In this document: positions 1-8,408 of the stretch, piece after piece
Numbering within the stretch: position 1 is the first letter of the stretch
How the letters are laid out: each line of letters starts with the position of its first letter
DNA from: an uncultured Spirochaetales bacterium
Lineage (GTDB): Bacteria; Spirochaetota; Spirochaetia; Sphaerochaetales; Sphaerochaetaceae
Direction: 5' to 3'
Length of the DNA: 32,759 bases
Assembly: GCA_902781545.1 (NCBI GenBank)
Contig: CACZJR010000010.1
Coordinates: 1 to 32,759 of the forward strand
The notes under the pieces: generated by a model
Seen by the model: the letters and a program-made list of their open reading frames with translations, nothing else
What the model was told of the DNA's origin: nothing
The model's database searches: none
Program-made: the position numbers and the translations under genes

Positions 1-183
1 AACACCGCTCTCTTTGAGGAGCCTTCTGGCATCCTTGAACGCACCCACACCGGGCAGGACCAGGCGGTCTGCGGATTTCAGGACATCAGATGACCTGGAG
101 ACAAAGGCCTTCTCCCCTATGGCAGAGAAGGAGCTCTGCAGGGAGAAGAGGTTTCCCACCCCGTAATCGATTATGGCGGTCAT
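1..183 (-). CDS. hisH: Imidazole glycerol phosphate synthase, glutaminase subunit HisH (partial, N-terminal 61 residues)
   Basis: Only the first 61 codons are in the window; the gene continues beyond base 1. The protein opens [19 protein letters not shown] and later reads [12 protein letters not shown], both hallmarks of the class I glutamine amidotransferase HisH. HisH releases ammonia from glutamine and passes it to HisF for imidazole ring formation in histidine synthesis. The catalytic Cys-His-Glu lie in the missing part. The ATG (183-181) overlaps the hisB stop as ATGA, so the two are translationally coupled as part of the same minus-strand operon. hisA, hisF and hisI would be expected further downstream, outside the window. 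Confidence 0.93.
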   Translation of the reverse strand, partial: MTAIIDYGVGNLFSLQSSFSAIGEKAFVSRSSDVLKSADRLVLPGVGAFKDARRLLKESGV

Positions 184-767
184 AGAACTCCCTTTGTTGA
201 GGGAATCTCGTCACGCGCGGCCTCATCAATTGAGACTGCCTTTCTCATGGCCCGGGCAACGGCCTTGAACATTCCCTCGGCTATGTGGTGGGAGTTCCTG
301 CCGTCAAGCTGCCTGATGTGAAGCGTTATCCCGGCATTTGCGGCAAAGGCCTGGAAGAACTCCTCTACAAGCTCCGTGTCGAATGTCCCGATCTTCTCGG
401 TCCTGAACTCAGCGCTGAGGCAGAGCAAGCCGCGGCCTGAGATGTCCACCGATGCAAGAATCAGGGCCTCGTCCATTGGAAGGATGATGTCCCCGTAGCG
501 GCAGATACCCTTCTTGTCCCCCAGAGCCTGGCGCAATGCCTGTCCCAGGGCAATCCCGATGTCCTCAGTGCTGTGATGGTCATCAACGCAGGTATCGCCC
601 TTGCATGTGATGCAGAGGTCGAATCTCCCGTGACGCGCGAACAATGTCAGCATGTGATCCAGAAATCCGATTCCTGTCGAGATCTCGGCCTTGCCTGTCC
701 CGTCAACGCAAAGTGACAGGCTGATATCAGTCTCCGCTGTCTTTCTCTTTATCTCACTCTCTCTCAT
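180..767 (-). CDS. hisB: Imidazoleglycerol-phosphate dehydratase HisB
   Basis: Dehydrates imidazoleglycerol phosphate to imidazole-acetol phosphate, the sixth step of histidine synthesis, in the cytoplasm. It is the monofunctional IGPD form of about 195 residues, with no histidinol-phosphatase domain. Visible signatures are FLDHML, the first metal-binding cluster [14 protein letters not shown], and the second cluster [11 protein letters not shown], which supply the manganese ligands. I prefer the ATG at 767: a GAGGAG Shine-Dalgarno (778-773) lies five bases upstream, whereas the in-frame GTG at 773 sits inside that site. hisC ends nine bases before this start. The stop overlaps the hisH ATG. 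Confidence 0.96.
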   Translation of the reverse strand: MRESEIKRKTAETDISLSLCVDGTGKAEISTGIGFLDHMLTLFARHGRFDLCITCKGDTCVDDHHSTEDIGIALGQALRQALGDKKGICRYGDIILPMDEALILASVDISGRGLLCLSAEFRTEKIGTFDTELVEEFFQAFAANAGITLHIRQLDGRNSHHIAEGMFKAVARAMRKAVSIDEAARDEIPSTKGVL

Positions 768-776
768 GATCACTCC

Positions 777-1841
777 TCATGCCTCTGAAAGAATCTCAGC
801 CGTGGCCTTCAAAAAGGCCTCCATGTTTTCTCTCGAACCTATAGATACCCTGCACCAGTTCTCAATCCTCTTCTTGGTGAAGTGCCTGATCAGGATTCCC
901 TTGTCCTTCATCCTTGAATAATAATCAGCGCCGCTTATCCTGTCCGATGATACGAATATGAAGTTCGCGCTGGAATCAAGGACCTTGAAGCCAAGCCTCC
1001 TCAGTCCGTCAACGGTGAAGGACCTGTTCTCCATTATGGTCCTGCAGTTGGCCCTTGTATACTCCTCGTCGGAGAGAATCCCTATTCCCATGGCGCTTGT
1101 CATTGAGTTCACGTTGTACGGGTTGGTGGAGTACTTGATCGTGTTCAGGTCCGCGATGATTGACTTGGACCCTATCCCGTAGCCCAGCCTTCCGCCTGCG
1201 AAGCTCCTTGACTTGGAGAACGTCTGGCAGACAAGGATGTTGTCATATCTTCTGACAAGGTCAATGCAGCTCTCTGCTCCGAAGTCCACATAGGCCTCGT
1301 CCACCACGACTATCCTGTCCGGATCGGCCTTCACTATCCTCTCGATCTCCGATGCGGGAAGGGCTATTCCTGTCGGTGCGTTAGGATTTGCGATGAACAC
1401 CGTGCCCTTCAGGCCGATGTAGTCATCCACGCAGAGCGAGAAGTCGTCCCTCAGCGGAATGATCTTGCTTGCGGAGGCGTTTATCTGCGCGAACACAGGA
1501 TAAAAACCGTATGTGATATCCGCGAACAGCGCAGGATTCCTGTCATCAGTGTAGGCCATGAACGCGAAGTTCAGTATCTCATCAGATCCGTTTGTGACAA
1601 GAACCATGTCAGGGTCAACGTTGTAGCAGCCGGCAATAGCCTTTGTCACCTGAGCAGAGTTCGGATCGCTGTAGAGCTGAAGGGACCTTGTGTTCGCCCG
1701 GGCATAAGAGAGGGCCTTCTCAGATGGCGGGAACGGGCTCTCATTTGTGTTGAGCTTGATATACCTTGCCATGTCAGACGGCTGCTCACCGGGAACATAG
1801 GGCTCAAGGTCAGCATATTTGTATGAGAAGAACCTGCTCAT
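777..1841 (-). CDS. hisC: Histidinol-phosphate aminotransferase HisC
   Basis: PLP-dependent fold-type I aminotransferase that converts imidazole-acetol phosphate and glutamate to histidinol phosphate and 2-oxoglutarate. The protein is 354 residues, normal for the family. It shows the N-terminal KLNTNESPFPPS substrate loop, NPNAPTG, the VVDEAYVDF segment, and the PLP-lysine motif QTFSKSRSFAGGRLGY in which the lysine after TFS forms the Schiff base. The ATG overlaps the hisD stop (ATGA at 1841-1838). Gene order hisG-hisD-hisC-hisB-hisH is the classical one, so assignment to histidine rather than another aminotransferase pathway is secure. Confidence 0.96.
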   Translation of the reverse strand: MSRFFSYKYADLEPYVPGEQPSDMARYIKLNTNESPFPPSEKALSYARANTRSLQLYSDPNSAQVTKAIAGCYNVDPDMVLVTNGSDEILNFAFMAYTDDRNPALFADITYGFYPVFAQINASASKIIPLRDDFSLCVDDYIGLKGTVFIANPNAPTGIALPASEIERIVKADPDRIVVVDEAYVDFGAESCIDLVRRYDNILVCQTFSKSRSFAGGRLGYGIGSKSIIADLNTIKYSTNPYNVNSMTSAMGIGILSDEEYTRANCRTIMENRSFTVDGLRRLGFKVLDSSANFIFVSSDRISGADYYSRMKDKGILIRHFTKKRIENWCRVSIGSRENMEAFLKATAEILSEA

Positions 1842-3118
1842 CTTGCCTCCTCCTTCCTGGCCAGGGCTGATCTGGCATGTGCCTCAAGACCCTCGCGGCG
1901 TGCAAACAATGCAATGTCGTCAGCCACCTCTGAGAGCGCCTTCTCCGTGTAATATGTGAACTGATACTTCTTCACAAAATCATCCACAGAGAGCGGGGAC
2001 GAGAACCTTGCAGTGCCGCTTGTCGGCAGGGTGTGGTTCGGACCTGCAAGATAATCACCCAGAGCCTCAGGGCAGCTCCTGCCCAGGAACACGGATCCTG
2101 CATTGTGGATCCTGTCCAGGTAATCAAACGGATTGTCCACACACACCTCAAGGTGCTCAGGAGCAATCCTGTCACTGATTTCAATAGCCTGTTCTATGGA
2201 AGAAGCTATGATTATCTTACCATTTGTCTCAATTGAGACCCTTGCTATCTGCTCACGTGGAAGTACTGAAAGCTGCCTCTCAAGCTCAGATGCGACCTTT
2301 GAGGCAAGGTCCCTGCTATCGGTGACAAGCACTGCTGAGGCGTTCCTGTCGTGCTCAGCCTGACTGAGCATGTCGGCCGCAACCACTGCAGGATCCGACT
2401 TGCCGTCCGCTATGATCAATATCTCCGAGGGTCCTGCGATCATGTCGATCGAGACAACTCCTGAGACCTGCTTCTTTGCCTCTGCCACGAAGATGTTTCC
2501 GGGTCCCACGATCTTGTCAGCCTTCGGGATGCTCTCTGTGCCGTAGGCCAGTGCGGCAATCGCCTGGGCACCGCCCACGCGGAAAACCCTGTCCACTCCC
2601 GCCACCTTTGCCGCCGCAAGGACTGCCTTGCTGACCTTCCCGTCTTTTCCCGGAGGGGTGACCATCACGACCTGCCCGACCCCTGCTATCTTTGCGGGGA
2701 TTGTGTCCATCAGGACAGTTGAGGGATAAGCCGCGGTGCCTCCCGGAACATAGATTCCCGCAACCGCCACCGGCACGATCTTCTGCCCAAGGACTATTCC
2801 CTCTTTCTCCGATATGACAAAGCTCTCGCGCTTCTGTCTGAGGTGATAGGAGCGGATGTTGCCTGCGGCCTTGTACAGCACGCTTATGAAGGCCTCGTCC
2901 ACTGAGTCATATGCCTCCTGGATCTCTGATTCGGAAACCTCGATGCAGTCAATGTCAACGCCGTCGAACTTCCTCGTATAATCCCTCAGGGCCTGGTCCC
3001 CGCGCTCTCTGACATCCTGTATTATGGGGGAGACTATGCCTGACACATCCTGGGATGAGGATGTGCGGGCAAACACCTCCTTGTCGGATACTGTCCCGTA
3101 CTTATATATCTTGATCAT
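1838..3118 (-). CDS. hisD: Histidinol dehydrogenase HisD
   Basis: NAD-dependent, zinc-containing enzyme that oxidises L-histidinol through histidinaldehyde to L-histidine, the last two steps of the pathway. At 426 residues it has the usual length. Diagnostic segments are [16 protein letters not shown], the family signature [15 protein letters not shown], the zinc-ligand stretch [10 protein letters not shown] (Gln and His), APEHLEV with the catalytic Glu-His pair, and the C-terminal [14 protein letters not shown]. The ATG at 3118 follows the hisG stop by one base, and the end of hisG (GAGGAATAAG) supplies the Shine-Dalgarno. Its own stop overlaps hisC. Confidence 0.97.
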   Translation of the reverse strand: MIKIYKYGTVSDKEVFARTSSSQDVSGIVSPIIQDVRERGDQALRDYTRKFDGVDIDCIEVSESEIQEAYDSVDEAFISVLYKAAGNIRSYHLRQKRESFVISEKEGIVLGQKIVPVAVAGIYVPGGTAAYPSTVLMDTIPAKIAGVGQVVMVTPPGKDGKVSKAVLAAAKVAGVDRVFRVGGAQAIAALAYGTESIPKADKIVGPGNIFVAEAKKQVSGVVSIDMIAGPSEILIIADGKSDPAVVAADMLSQAEHDRNASAVLVTDSRDLASKVASELERQLSVLPREQIARVSIETNGKIIIASSIEQAIEISDRIAPEHLEVCVDNPFDYLDRIHNAGSVFLGRSCPEALGDYLAGPNHTLPTSGTARFSSPLSVDDFVKKYQFTYYTEKALSEVADDIALFARREGLEAHARSALARKEEAR

Positions 3119-3119
3119 C

Positions 3120-3743
3120 TTATTCCTCCACAGCCGTTGCCAGTGCCTGCATCACCTTCAGCACCTGGTCCTTCTTGAACTCGAACGATGACTTGTTGAC
3201 AATCAGTCTGGCTGAGATCGGCATTATCGTCTCAATCACCTCAAGTCCGTTCTCCCTGAGAGTCGTTCCTGTCTCGACAATGTCCACAATCACATCGGAC
3301 ATGCCGAGAACCGGAGCCAGCTCAATCGAGCCGTTCAGGTGAATGACATCTATCTCCCTTCCCACAGACGCATAATAGCGCCTGGCTATATGGGAGAATT
3401 TCGTGGCCACCCTCAGTGTCAGATCAGGATTGTCACGGAAATCCTTCCTTGCCGCGACGCACATCCTGCATTTACCCATTCCCAGGTCCAGCATCTCATA
3501 GACATCAGGACGGTACTCGTCGATTATGTCCTTCCCGGCAACGCCGATGTCAGCTGCCCCGCGCTCCACGTAGACCGCCACATCGCTTGGCTTTGCCCAG
3601 AAATACCTCACACCGTTTGCCGGATTCTCAAACACAAGTTTCCTGGAATCCCCGAGAACCTCAGGACACTCAAAACCTGAGCGTGCGAATATCTCATAGA
3701 CCTTCTCTCCCAGCCTGCCCTTCGGAAGCGCGATATTAAGCAT
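3120..3743 (-). CDS. hisG: ATP phosphoribosyltransferase, short form, catalytic subunit HisG
   Basis: Catalyses the committed step of histidine synthesis, joining ATP and PRPP to phosphoribosyl-ATP. At about 207 residues it is the short HisG form, which lacks the C-terminal ACT-like regulatory domain and works only in a hetero-octamer with HisZ, encoded immediately upstream. Motifs include the N-terminal IALPKGRLGE, GVAGKDIIDEY, and the PRPP-binding segment DVIVDIVETGTTLRENGL. The start is taken as the ATG at 3743, five bases after an AGGAGG; the in-frame GTG at 3749 abuts the Shine-Dalgarno and is unlikely. The start lies inside the last codons of hisZ (8-base overlap). Confidence 0.96.
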   Translation of the reverse strand: MLNIALPKGRLGEKVYEIFARSGFECPEVLGDSRKLVFENPANGVRYFWAKPSDVAVYVERGAADIGVAGKDIIDEYRPDVYEMLDLGMGKCRMCVAARKDFRDNPDLTLRVATKFSHIARRYYASVGREIDVIHLNGSIELAPVLGMSDVIVDIVETGTTLRENGLEVIETIMPISARLIVNKSSFEFKKDQVLKVMQALATAVEE

Positions 3744-4809
3744 TCTCACCTCCTATTATGTCCCTGTATCTCAGACCTGCGGGAACAGTTCTGAGAACAA
3801 CAACGGACATCCCGTTCTCCCGGAGTGATCTTGCCTTCTTCAGAACTGCAGCCGGATTCTCATCATCCTTGTAAAGGAGCACGATGTCCACATCATATTC
3901 AGATCTGACCTGAAGCATCCGCTCAAGGGGATCCATGTAAACTGCAAAACCGATTGCCCTGCTCTTCTTGCCCATCCTCTTCATCAGCCTGTCATACTGT
4001 CCGCCGGAGAGAACCGCTGCAGGAATGCCCTCCACATAGCCGCGGAGTGTGATGCCGTTGTAGTATTTCATGCCGCCGAGAACGGAGAAATCGATTCTCA
4101 CCGAATCCTGCTCAAGGGCAGAGACAACTGACTCCAGAACGGACACCAGATCCTCATCCGCCCCCATCTTCCTGAGCTCGGAGACAACAGCCTCATTGGA
4201 TCCTGTCATTGAGCTCAGACGTGCAAGGCTCTCAAGCTCGGAAGCGAACTGAGGATAATCACCGGAAAGCTTTGCCAGCTGCGGTGTATTTCTTGCAGAA
4301 AGAGCCTCAACTGCCATTTCAGTGACTTCTTCTGATGTTATACCTTGTAAAAACTGTTCTATGATTCCCATATGGGAAATCGTAAGCATTGAGCTGTCTG
4401 ATATCTCCTTAAGGCTTTTCTGTGCCAGGACAGCCACCTCTGTCAGCTCAAGGATCCCGATATCGCCTATGCACTCAAGCCCGGCCTGCATGATCTCTCG
4501 GAAGGTCCCTGACTTGTCTGACACGCGGTAGACATTCTCGTCATAGCAGATCCTTGAGACCGCAGATGAGCTGTCCTTCAGGCTTCTTACGATGGACAGC
4601 GTAACATCAGGCTTCAGGGCCATGAGCTTTCCGTCAGTATCGGTGAACGTGATCATGTTGCCCGAGACAAGAAAGTCCTTGTATCCGGCATAGAGATCAT
4701 ATTCCTCGAACCTGCTCATCTTATAAGGCCTGTATCCGTATGACCCGTAGAGAGACCTCAGGGCCATTATCACCCTCTCCTCTCCCTTGAGGTTAAGTTT
4801 CTCAGTCAT
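3736..4809 (-). CDS. hisZ: ATP phosphoribosyltransferase regulatory subunit HisZ
   Basis: HisZ is a catalytically inactive paralogue of histidyl-tRNA synthetase that activates short-form HisG and carries its histidine feedback site. The 357-residue protein has the class II synthetase core, including KPDVTLSIVRSL near residue 70 (motif 2 region), EIMQAGLECIG, and a glycine-rich GGQYDRLMKRMG with AIGFAVYMDPLERM (motif 3 region). It lacks the C-terminal anticodon-binding domain of a true HisRS. Direct pairing with a short hisG supports HisZ over HisS. The ATG at 4809 overlaps the end of the upstream regulator gene by eight bases. Confidence 0.94.
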   Translation of the reverse strand: MTEKLNLKGEERVIMALRSLYGSYGYRPYKMSRFEEYDLYAGYKDFLVSGNMITFTDTDGKLMALKPDVTLSIVRSLKDSSSAVSRICYDENVYRVSDKSGTFREIMQAGLECIGDIGILELTEVAVLAQKSLKEISDSSMLTISHMGIIEQFLQGITSEEVTEMAVEALSARNTPQLAKLSGDYPQFASELESLARLSSMTGSNEAVVSELRKMGADEDLVSVLESVVSALEQDSVRIDFSVLGGMKYYNGITLRGYVEGIPAAVLSGGQYDRLMKRMGKKSRAIGFAVYMDPLERMLQVRSEYDVDIVLLYKDDENPAAVLKKARSLRENGMSVVVLRTVPAGLRYRDIIGGENA

Positions 4810-5101
4810 CCGAGCCTCCGTCCTTCATGCGCTTTATGACGGTCCTGTATCCGCCGTCCCCGTAGACAAGGCAGCGGTTGACCCTGGAGATGGTGGCAGA
4901 TGATACGCTGGTCTGCCTTGAGATCTCCATGTAGTTCTTCCCCTCATCCAACAGAAGCGCGACCTGGAATCTCTGCACCAGGTCCTGAAGCTCCTTGATC
5001 GTGCATACATCATCAAAGAATGATCGGCATTCATCCATGGTCCTGAGCTTGAGGACCGCAGAATAGAACTGCTCAGCCGCTTTTGTGTCTATCTTCTCCA
5101 T
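4802..5101 (-). CDS. hisR: TrpR-family (YerC/YecD) regulator, probable histidine operon repressor
   Basis: A 99-residue all-helical protein of the Trp-repressor superfamily, YerC/YecD branch. It shows SFFDDVCTIKELQDLVQR, then the helix-turn-helix DEGKNYMEISRQTSVSSATISRVNRCL and the terminal YGDGGY typical of YerC. In Gram-positive bacteria this branch includes HisR, a proposed histidine-responsive repressor of his genes. Here it is the first gene of the his operon, overlapping hisZ by eight bases, so autoregulated control of the whole operon is likely. The ATG at 5101 has AGGGAG six bases upstream. The symbol is functional inference; the fold and family are read directly. Perfect palindromes just upstream are candidate operators. 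Confidence 0.85.
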   Translation of the reverse strand: MEKIDTKAAEQFYSAVLKLRTMDECRSFFDDVCTIKELQDLVQRFQVALLLDEGKNYMEISRQTSVSSATISRVNRCLVYGDGGYRTVIKRMKDGGSDD

Positions 5102-5111
5102 CTGATGCTCC

Positions 5112-5126
5112 CTATATACTATATAG
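5112..5126. promoter_or_regulatory. Perfect 15-bp palindrome before hisR, candidate HisR operator
   Basis: CTATATACTATATAG: two seven-base arms around one central base, a perfect inverted repeat ending about three bases before the hisR Shine-Dalgarno. Its position in the 5-prime leader of the his operon fits a roadblock or autoregulatory operator. It is AT-rich, so chance is not excluded. Confidence 0.5.
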
Positions 5127-5153
5127 AATAATCATTGCTGTACGCATCATCAC

Positions 5154-5180
5154 ATTATCACTTTAACGCATTAAAGTAAA
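5154..5180 (-). promoter_or_regulatory. Candidate his operon promoter with a palindrome in the spacer
   Basis: On the minus strand a -10-like GATAAT (5159-5154) lies downstream of TTTACT (5180-5175), with a rather short 15-base spacer. Most of the spacer is covered by the inverted repeat CTTTAAcgcaTTAAAG (5161-5176). A repressor bound there would block RNA polymerase. This is a second candidate HisR operator. Confidence 0.4.
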
Positions 5181-5250
5181 TAGGTCTGCTGCAATTAGTT
5201 GAAACATAAGGGCCAATAAACAAAGAAAATAAAAGAAAAACATAACATTC

Positions 5251-5270
5251 AAAACCTAACGTAAGGTTTT
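5251..5270. promoter_or_regulatory. 20-bp near-perfect palindrome, LacI-family-like operator
   Basis: AAAACCTAACGTAAGGTTTT: symmetric at 18 of 20 positions with a central CG step, the arrangement typical of LacI/GalR-family operators. It lies about 50 bases before the ABC importer operon. No LacI-type regulator is encoded in the window, so the regulator would act from elsewhere. The rest of 5127-5321 is AT-rich and holds no convincing further gene. Confidence 0.4.
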
Positions 5271-5321
5271 ATGGTGTAATATATTTTATTTTAAAATAAG
5301 GACTTACATACTCGAATCAAC

Positions 5322-6221
5322 TTGACCATCATCAGCAAAAAAGCTAAATTACCTGATGTGAAAAACGCTTCCAACCTTATCCACAGGACAAAACCATACC
5401 TCTTTGTCGCTCCTGCAGTGCTTCTGGCAGCCCTTTTCTGCTGGTTCCCGGCACTCAAAGGCTTTTTGGAGTCGTTTCTCACAGTAAACCAGGCAGGCAA
5501 GGTGCTCGGCTTCGCAGGATTGGGGAACTACAGGATACTTTTTTCTGACAAGGCGTTCCTCAGCAGCCTGAAGATCACCGGGTTATTCATTGTGCTTTTT
5601 GTCCCTGCCAACACATTCCTCACGCTTCTGGCCGCCTCGCTCACTAGACGTAAGAGCAGGCACTCGTCCGTGCCTGAGTACATCTTCTTCTCCCCTGTCG
5701 CGATCTCGCTTTCCGCATACAGCCTTCTCTTCAAGGAGCTGTTCCGCGGAAAATCATCAGTCATAAACAGGATCCTTGGACTTAACTCAGGCTGGATCAC
5801 CGAGCCAGCAGGGGCAATGGTGACGGTGGTAATTCTGGGAGTGTTCCTGGATTTCGGAATTGACTACATACTCCTTATGTGCGCATTCAGAAGCACTGAC
5901 AGGAACGTCATAGAGGCAGCTCGGATGGACGGTGCCGGCGGATGGAGGCTATTCTTCGACATGGAGCTCCCGCTGATCCGTGAGACAGTGCTTGTCACCG
6001 TGTTCCTGGCGCTGAAAGACGCCATCCTGATCTCAGCCCCCATAATAATCCTCACAGAGGGAGGCCCCTTCAGAAGCACAGAGACCATCATGTTCTATTA
6101 TTATGTGGAAGCCTTCAAGAGCGGGAACCGTGCCGTACAGAACTCCCTGGCCTCCCTTGTGCTGTCTTTGGCCGCATGCGCCATGGCTGTCTACAACATC
6201 CGCAGGAGGAGGCAACCATGA
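5322..6221 (+). CDS. Carbohydrate ABC transporter permease (MalF/UgpA-like)
   Basis: Inner-membrane permease of a binding-protein-dependent CUT1-type sugar importer, 299 residues with about six membrane spans. The first span is YLFVAPAVLLAALFCWFPAL near residue 30. The conserved EAA loop that docks the ATPase reads EAARMDGAGGWRLFFDMELPL near residue 200, and the ending AVQNSLASLVLSLAACAMAVYNIRRRR is typical of UgpA-like proteins. The start is uncertain: TTG at 5322 is the only convenient initiator upstream of the first span and has no adjacent Shine-Dalgarno (AAGGA is about 20 bases away). The stop overlaps the next permease start (ATGA). The substrate cannot be told; a polyol-phosphate or oligosaccharide is a guess. 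Confidence 0.88.
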   Translation: MTIISKKAKLPDVKNASNLIHRTKPYLFVAPAVLLAALFCWFPALKGFLESFLTVNQAGKVLGFAGLGNYRILFSDKAFLSSLKITGLFIVLFVPANTFLTLLAASLTRRKSRHSSVPEYIFFSPVAISLSAYSLLFKELFRGKSSVINRILGLNSGWITEPAGAMVTVVILGVFLDFGIDYILLMCAFRSTDRNVIEAARMDGAGGWRLFFDMELPLIRETVLVTVFLALKDAILISAPIIILTEGGPFRSTETIMFYYYVEAFKSGNRAVQNSLASLVLSLAACAMAVYNIRRRRQP

Positions 6222-7045
6222 GAAAGAGAGTCCAGCGCAGGCCGTTTGACACATTCAAGTACATCCTGAGGAAGGTGATCCTCCTGCTGCTCGCAGTAAT
6301 TGTGGCTTTCCCCCTCCTCTACATGTTCAGCTCCTCTTTTTTCTCGCCTAAGGACTTCAACAACCTGAGACTCTTCACAGTAACTCCAAGATGGAGCAAC
6401 TATGCCAAGGCCCTGGGACACGGGTATTTCGGATCATTCATCTTCAATTCCATAGGGACTTCTGTCCTTGCGGCCCTCATCAGGACCTGTGTCGTGGTGC
6501 TGGCGGCATTTGCCTTCACGCATCTGAGGTTCAAGGGAAAGAACCTGATCTTGGGGGCACTGGTCCTGACGCTGTTCGTCCCGCAGGAGGCCATCCTGTA
6601 CCAGAACTACAAGACTGTGGCCACGCTCGGGATGCTCAACACATGGGCGGGGATAATAGCCACAAGCCTCTTCTCCGCGGCTCAGATGCTTCTTCTCATG
6701 GGATCTTTCGTGTCCCACGGCATGCAGGCATATGACGCTGCAAGGATCGACGGGGCAAGCGACATCAGATACATATGGGATGTGCTTCTGCCGCTTTCGG
6801 GACCTGCCGTCCTGACAGTGATGATTCAGACGCTGATCACGACATTCAACAATTACCTGTGGCCTCTTCTTGTCACGAACAGGCCCAGGAGCAGGACCAT
6901 TCAGGTCGGAATCACCATGCTCGGTTTCTCCGAGTCCGGAGAGACCGGTGCCCAGATGGCAGCCCTTGTGATGGTCACAGTGCCGTTCCTGGTCATAATG
7001 GCACTGGCTAAAAAGAGAATAGAGACTGCACTAATAAGCAAATGA
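6218..7045 (+). CDS. Carbohydrate ABC transporter permease (MalG/UgpE-like)
   Basis: Second permease of the importer, 275 residues from the ATG at 6218, with six predicted spans beginning VILLLLAVIVAFPLLYMFSSSFF. The EAA-type loop is DAARIDGASDIRYIWDVLLPLSGPA, and the C-terminal half includes NNYLWPLLVTNRPRSRTIQVGI, as in UgpE/MalG-type subunits. A run of AGGAGGAGG lies six bases before the ATG, which overlaps the preceding stop as ATGA; an in-frame ATG 42 bases earlier is inside the first permease and is rejected. With its partner it forms the transmembrane heterodimer. Confidence 0.92.
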   Translation: MRKRVQRRPFDTFKYILRKVILLLLAVIVAFPLLYMFSSSFFSPKDFNNLRLFTVTPRWSNYAKALGHGYFGSFIFNSIGTSVLAALIRTCVVVLAAFAFTHLRFKGKNLILGALVLTLFVPQEAILYQNYKTVATLGMLNTWAGIIATSLFSAAQMLLLMGSFVSHGMQAYDAARIDGASDIRYIWDVLLPLSGPAVLTVMIQTLITTFNNYLWPLLVTNRPRSRTIQVGITMLGFSESGETGAQMAALVMVTVPFLVIMALAKKRIETALISK

Positions 7046-7060
7046 TTTCGGAGGAAATAA

Positions 7061-8341
7061 ATGAGAAAACTTACATTGATCTTCATCATCATCGCAATGG
7101 CTATCACAGCACCGCTTTTCGCAGCCGGCGGCAAAGAGAAGGCGGAGACCGCCAAGGTCACAATCTGGCACTCAGCACAGGGAGCCAACGCCACCGTCTT
7201 TGAGGAGATAGCCCAGACCTTCAATGACACAATCGGAAAGGATAAGGGAATTGAGATAGAGGCTATCTATCAGGGAAAGGCCAATGACGTGCTGACCAGC
7301 GTCAATGCCGCATCAGGCACAGGAAACCTGCCTGACATAGCCATGATGGACGCGACAGCCGCCACAGACATGAATCACTCACAGTATCTTGTCACAGTTG
7401 ATAAGCTCGGGATCGACACAAGCGACATCCTTGCCTGCGGCATAAGCTCCTATACATCCGAAAACGGACTTCTAGCCTTACCGTTTAACGCTTCCGCCCT
7501 TCTTTACTACTACAACAAGACACTTTATGACTCGCTCGGGGTAAATCCGCCTAAGACACTTGATGACATGGTAGAAGTAATGAAGAAGACCGGGACCAAG
7601 GACCGCGCGGCATTCGCAGGCGTTCCTGCCACGTTTGAGCTCACCACATTGATCGGCGCTCAGAACGGCCTCTCTTACATGCTGAACAACAGAAACGGCC
7701 ACGACGGAGCTGCCACAGAGGTCCTCTTCGGGAAGGAAGGGACATACAAGACATTCCTTGAGAAGTGGAAGGCAGTCTATGACACAGGCTTCTACAGCCC
7801 CATCACAAGCGGAGTCACAGCCGAGTTCACAAGCGGACGCTGCGCTGCAATGCTAGCATCATCCAGCAACCTCGCATCAGTGATCAACTCAGTCTCAGGA
7901 GAGTTCGAGGTAGGAGTCGCGAAGGTCCCGATGGTCAATGAGAAGGCCACAGGCGGCACGGTCATCTCAGGCGGAGCGCTTTTCAGCTTCACTGACAGCC
8001 CTGCGGTCAAGACAGTCCTGGAGTACATGATCTCTCCGGATGTTCAGGCCAAGTGGTCAGAAGCCACAGGCTATGTCCCGGTGAGCACAAAGGCTTATGA
8101 GACAGAGGCTTACAAGGCATTCTTGGAGAAGAACCCGCAGTACAAGGTGGCCATCGAGTCATTGCTTGACTCCAACCCCGGTCTTGCCAATGTCTGGGTC
8201 CCGTCAGCTTACTCCGTCTACTACTCCTTCCAGTCCAATATAGCTGATGTGCTCAACGGCAAGGACATAGACGCCGCCGTCTCCGACATGGTGGCCATAG
8301 TCGAGGGAGCCATAGCCTCCTACTCGGCACAGAACAATTGA
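7061..8341 (+). CDS. Extracellular solute-binding protein of the ABC importer (family 1)
   Basis: A 426-residue periplasmic binding protein. Residues 1 to about 22 form a Sec signal peptide (TLIFIIIAMAITAPLFA) followed by AGGKEKAE, an ending often seen in spirochaete sugar-binding proteins. There is no lipobox cysteine, so it is probably soluble. The mature N-terminus KVTIWHSAQG, then GNLPDIAMMD and LPFNASALLYYYNKTLYDSLG, are typical of family 1 binding proteins of the MalE/UgpB type. The GGAGG Shine-Dalgarno is well placed before ATG 7061, 15 bases after the permease stop. No ATPase gene follows; these systems commonly share an MsmX/UgpC-type ATPase encoded elsewhere. Confidence 0.92.
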   Translation: MRKLTLIFIIIAMAITAPLFAAGGKEKAETAKVTIWHSAQGANATVFEEIAQTFNDTIGKDKGIEIEAIYQGKANDVLTSVNAASGTGNLPDIAMMDATAATDMNHSQYLVTVDKLGIDTSDILACGISSYTSENGLLALPFNASALLYYYNKTLYDSLGVNPPKTLDDMVEVMKKTGTKDRAAFAGVPATFELTTLIGAQNGLSYMLNNRNGHDGAATEVLFGKEGTYKTFLEKWKAVYDTGFYSPITSGVTAEFTSGRCAAMLASSSNLASVINSVSGEFEVGVAKVPMVNEKATGGTVISGGALFSFTDSPAVKTVLEYMISPDVQAKWSEATGYVPVSTKAYETEAYKAFLEKNPQYKVAIESLLDSNPGLANVWVPSAYSVYYSFQSNIADVLNGKDIDAAVSDMVAIVEGAIASYSAQNN

Positions 8342-8357
8342 ACCCATGGACATGAAG

Positions 8358-8389
8358 AAAGGGGTCACCGTTATGCGGCGACCCCTTTT
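8358..8389. terminator. Bidirectional intrinsic terminator
   Basis: AAAGGGGTC pairs with GACCCCTTT, and inside these CCG pairs with CGG around a TTATG loop, giving a strong GC stem with one A-C mismatch. It ends in TTTT on the plus strand and is preceded by AAA, read as TTT on the minus strand. It lies between the convergent ends of the binding-protein gene and trpB2 and can serve both. Confidence 0.85.
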
Positions 8390-8408
8390 CCTTTACTGCT
8401 GGTTCTGA

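Noticed and set aside
5286-5299. Perfect palindrome TTATTTTAAAATAA before the importer operon
   Set aside because: Low-complexity A/T sequence in an AT-rich spacer; likely chance or part of a -10 region, with no independent support as an operator.
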